Positions 15,268 through 16,999 of a stretch of 16,999 nt of DNA are shown piece after piece (positions within the stretch are counted from its first letter, which is position 1; each line of letters begins with the position of its first letter). Source of the stretch: an uncultured Bacteroidales bacterium (GTDB lineage Bacteria > Bacteroidota > Bacteroidia > Bacteroidales > UBA932); the NCBI GenBank assembly GCA_904501835.1, contig CAJGBW010000034.1, forward strand, positions 1-16,999, given 5' to 3'. A program made the position numbers and the translations under genes. The notes beneath the pieces are model-generated. The model ran no database searches, was not told the origin of the DNA, and saw only the letters and a list, made by a program, of their open reading frames with translations.

Positions 15268-16602
15268 TTATTTCACCCACGCATCGATATAGCAAGGGCT
15301 GTGAGGAGAGAGAGGAAGGGCAAAATAGGGAGTGATTCGCATAAATGAACGAACTACCACATTGCTATCTCCTTCTTTAACATTTCCTACAAAAATATGA
15401 GACTGGGCATTGATACCTTTTTGTGCTTCAGGACGAATTTGTTCGCGTGAATACCCTTCTATACCACACTGATGATAGCCATTGCGGAAATCGCGTTTGG
15501 AGGCCTTCCAAACACAGGGAAGGAAAGATTTGGACATCAATTCCTTCATCGGCAACATTGACAAAGTGCTGGACATGTCACCGGCAATGAAAATGGGAAT
15601 GTCAAACGACTCCTTCAATCTATTGACAACGCCTGCAAGCTGCTGTACCTGAGCAACTTTGGCCGCATTGCTACCTTTTGCCTGGCGATCGAACTTGCTC
15701 CACAAATGGGTGCTGAACACAGCGAATTGCTTGCCCCCTTTGTTGTATTTAAGCACCGTCATGGTATAGGAGTTCATTCCTTTGTCATTGTATTGTTTGG
15801 GTTCCAATGCCTTCTGCTCGACACGTACCAAGGAGAATTTCTCTTTGAGATAGAAAATCGGAGTATAATTCTGCTGGAGGCTATCTGCATAGGCTTTCAC
15901 ATAACCTTGTGCCGCCAGCAAGGACTCTAACTGGCCGTTCATTTTTTTAGAATACTCCTGCAAGGTAATCACATCGGGTTTATAGGCCGCCACGATATCT
16001 GCATAACGCTGTGCACGCACCGCATTGCGGCAATCCATACGGCGCAAACGCAACCAACGGGGAATGGTATCGGCGTCATAGCACCAGACATTCTGATTCA
16101 AGATACGCAGATTGCAACTGTCCGCTCTCGGAAAGAGATACTCTCCCTGTATATTGCCGGTCTCCGAATGTCCTTTATCGATGGATTGAGAGGATTCAAT
16201 GGACTTGACCATGATGCGAAAAGCCTTTTCAATCGCCCAGTTTCCACCACCACAAAGAGCAATATTCTTACTGTCGCTATGAATCGCATAGTCAAAAAGG
16301 TCGTATTTCTGATCGTAGAAACGGTGAGACAGCCCTCTGTCGGTGGCACCAATCAAAATCTGAGGCTGGCGATGGCTCAAACTATCGGAAAGAACCTCCA
16401 TCTTCACCTTGAATTTCTTCTCAACGATTTTAGCGAAGGATTTTGCCAATGTTACTCCCTCCTCATTTTCCGCCGCACAAGAATATACTAAGATATAATC
16501 AGAAAGCGGACGTCCCATCAATCTTTTTTGCGCATAGGTGGTCGTACTGAACAAAGCAAAAAGACACACGGCTAAAAGCCTCCAGAACATTTTTCCAGTC
16601 AT
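15268..16602 (-). CDS. Secreted EEP-like protein with extra N-terminal domain and altered catalytic motifs
   Basis: The protein has 444 residues and a signal peptide (about 1-24, ending TTYAQ). An AAGGAAACA just upstream of the ATG at 16602 favours this start over the Met at residue 5. Residues about 30-150 form a separate alpha/beta domain (AKIVEKKFKVKMEVLSD, QILIGATDRG, YAIHSDSKNIALCGGG, AIEKAF). This resembles the accessory N-domain found on some secreted glycosidases and EEP proteins; the match is by eye only. From 165 on it is an EEP fold: NQNVW (Asn171), LQEYS (Glu216), STHLW (His299) and AGDMSS (Asp342). The usual GDFN reads GDMS, so Asn is replaced by Ser344, and the terminal SDH reads SPH, so the Asp paired with His434 is replaced by Pro433. 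It is either an EEP enzyme with reduced or changed activity or a binding protein. It is the first gene of the operon with the Oar-like receptor and M3 peptidase. Confidence 0.82.
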   Translation of the reverse strand: MTGKMFWRLLAVCLFALFSTTTYAQKRLMGRPLSDYILVYSCAAENEEGVTLAKSFAKIVEKKFKVKMEVLSDSLSHRQPQILIGATDRGLSHRFYDQKYDLFDYAIHSDSKNIALCGGGNWAIEKAFRIMVKSIESSQSIDKGHSETGNIQGEYLFPRADSCNLRILNQNVWCYDADTIPRWLRLRRMDCRNAVRAQRYADIVAAYKPDVITLQEYSKKMNGQLESLLAAQGYVKAYADSLQQNYTPIFYLKEKFSLVRVEQKALEPKQYNDKGMNSYTMTVLKYNKGGKQFAVFSTHLWSKFDRQAKGSNAAKVAQVQQLAGVVNRLKESFDIPIFIAGDMSSTLSMLPMKELMSKSFLPCVWKASKRDFRNGYHQCGIEGYSREQIRPEAQKGINAQSHIFVGNVKEGDSNVVVRSFMRITPYFALPLSPHSPCYIDAWVK

Positions 16603-16666
16603 TGTTTCCTTATTTTTAATTATCTATATCGATTTATCAAAATATCCTGCGAATATACGAAAAATA

Positions 16667-16696
16667 TTGCAGAATGTTTTTTTTGAATTACCTTTG
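16667..16696 (+). promoter_or_regulatory. Bacteroidota-type promoter of metK
   Basis: A TTG (16667-16669) is followed after 19 bases by TACCTTTG (16689-16696), an exact TAnnTTTG -7 element. Transcription would start near 16702, giving a leader of about 55 bases. That leader contains the small inverted repeat TTGCA-tgct-TGCAA (16722-16735) and is too short to hold a known SAM riboswitch. For the opposite gene (start 16602) only a weak TATATTCG (minus strand, 16657-16650) is visible, with no -33 box. Confidence 0.6.
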
Positions 16697-16756
16697 CACC
16701 GACAATACGAAGTGGAAAGATTTGCATGCTTGCAACCACTCGAAAAAATGCTAAAA

Positions 16757-16999
16757 ATGAAGAACACTTACCTTTTCACGTCGGAGAGTGTGTCCGAGGG
16801 ACACCCCGACAAAGTGGCGGATCAAATTTCTGACGCCATTCTGGATGAATTCCTTTCTCAAGACAGCGAAGCCAAAGTGGCTTGCGAAACCTTCTGTTCG
16901 ACCGGTCAAGTCATTGTGGGCGGTGAAGTCCGCAGTGAAGACGCCTATGTCGATATCCAGAAAACCGTACGAAAAGTCATCAACCGTATCGGCTATAAC
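16757..16999 (+). CDS. metK: S-adenosylmethionine synthetase, N-terminal part (runs off the window)
   Basis: The first 81 codons are present, with the frame open to the right edge. The start MKNTYLFTSESVSEGHPDK is the diagnostic beginning of MetK; the His of GHPDK lies at the ATP/methionine site. VADQISDAILDEFL and the GQVIVGGEV strand follow as in the family. The full enzyme is normally about 380-430 residues, so roughly a fifth is seen. It makes S-adenosylmethionine from methionine and ATP in the cytoplasm. An in-frame ATG nine bases upstream (16748) is also possible, but the 16757 start gives the usual short N-terminus. Confidence 0.95.
   Translation, partial: MKNTYLFTSESVSEGHPDKVADQISDAILDEFLSQDSEAKVACETFCSTGQVIVGGEVRSEDAYVDIQKTVRKVINRIGYN

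Noticed and set aside
16697..16756. Possible SAM riboswitch ahead of metK
   Set aside because: The predicted leader is only about 55 bases and shows a single 5-bp inverted repeat; no SAM-riboswitch architecture is recognisable.

Overview
The window looks like chromosome from a member of the Bacteroidota, most likely the order Bacteroidales. The signs are surface-type lipoproteins with an apparent fimbrillin-like N-terminal domain and GLUG repeats, an Oar-like TonB-dependent receptor with a carboxypeptidase-regulatory N-terminus, A-rich starts with little Shine-Dalgarno sequence, and TAnnTTTG-type promoter elements. Genus cannot be fixed from the sequence. Coding density is high: no stretch longer than about 225 bases lacks a gene, and no tRNA, rRNA, CRISPR array, insertion sequence or phage gene was seen.

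Layout. (1) Bases 1-130 hold a GC-rich, heavily self-complementary element that looks like a dispersed intergenic repeat or structured RNA, followed by a bidirectional terminator (about 135-189). (2) Minus-strand unit A (4883 to 225): a 1229-residue lipoprotein (fimbrillin-like domain, about 15 GLUG-type repeats, SGNH hydrolase) followed after 15 bases by a secreted endonuclease/exonuclease/phosphatase (EEP) family enzyme. (3) A 180-base divergent promoter region (4884-5063). (4) Plus-strand unit B (5064 to 9842): a 44-codon small ORF, a 1007-residue paralogue of the unit A lipoprotein, obg (ribosome-assembly GTPase) and a PAP2 membrane phosphatase, separated by 11, 6 and 4 bases and ending at a perfect 10-bp hairpin. 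(5) Minus-strand unit C (16602 to 9872): a second secreted EEP-like protein with altered catalytic motifs, an Oar-like TonB-dependent outer-membrane receptor, and an M3 zinc metallopeptidase lipoprotein, separated by 24 and 5 bases. (6) The 5' end of metK (S-adenosylmethionine synthetase), which runs off the right edge.

How the genes may work together (inference). The two divergent lipoproteins share a rare-looking architecture and probably display a GDSL/SGNH esterase at the end of a GLUG beta-solenoid stalk outside the cell; one is co-transcribed with an EEP enzyme and the other with housekeeping genes. Unit C looks like an envelope module that handles a peptide or protein substrate: receptor plus periplasmic oligopeptidase, with a degenerate EEP protein as a possible binding partner. 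No established defence system or biosynthetic cluster was recognised. The best candidates for something undescribed are the divergent GLUG-SGNH lipoprotein pair with its small leader ORF, the degenerate EEP/receptor/peptidase operon, and the structured element at the left edge.
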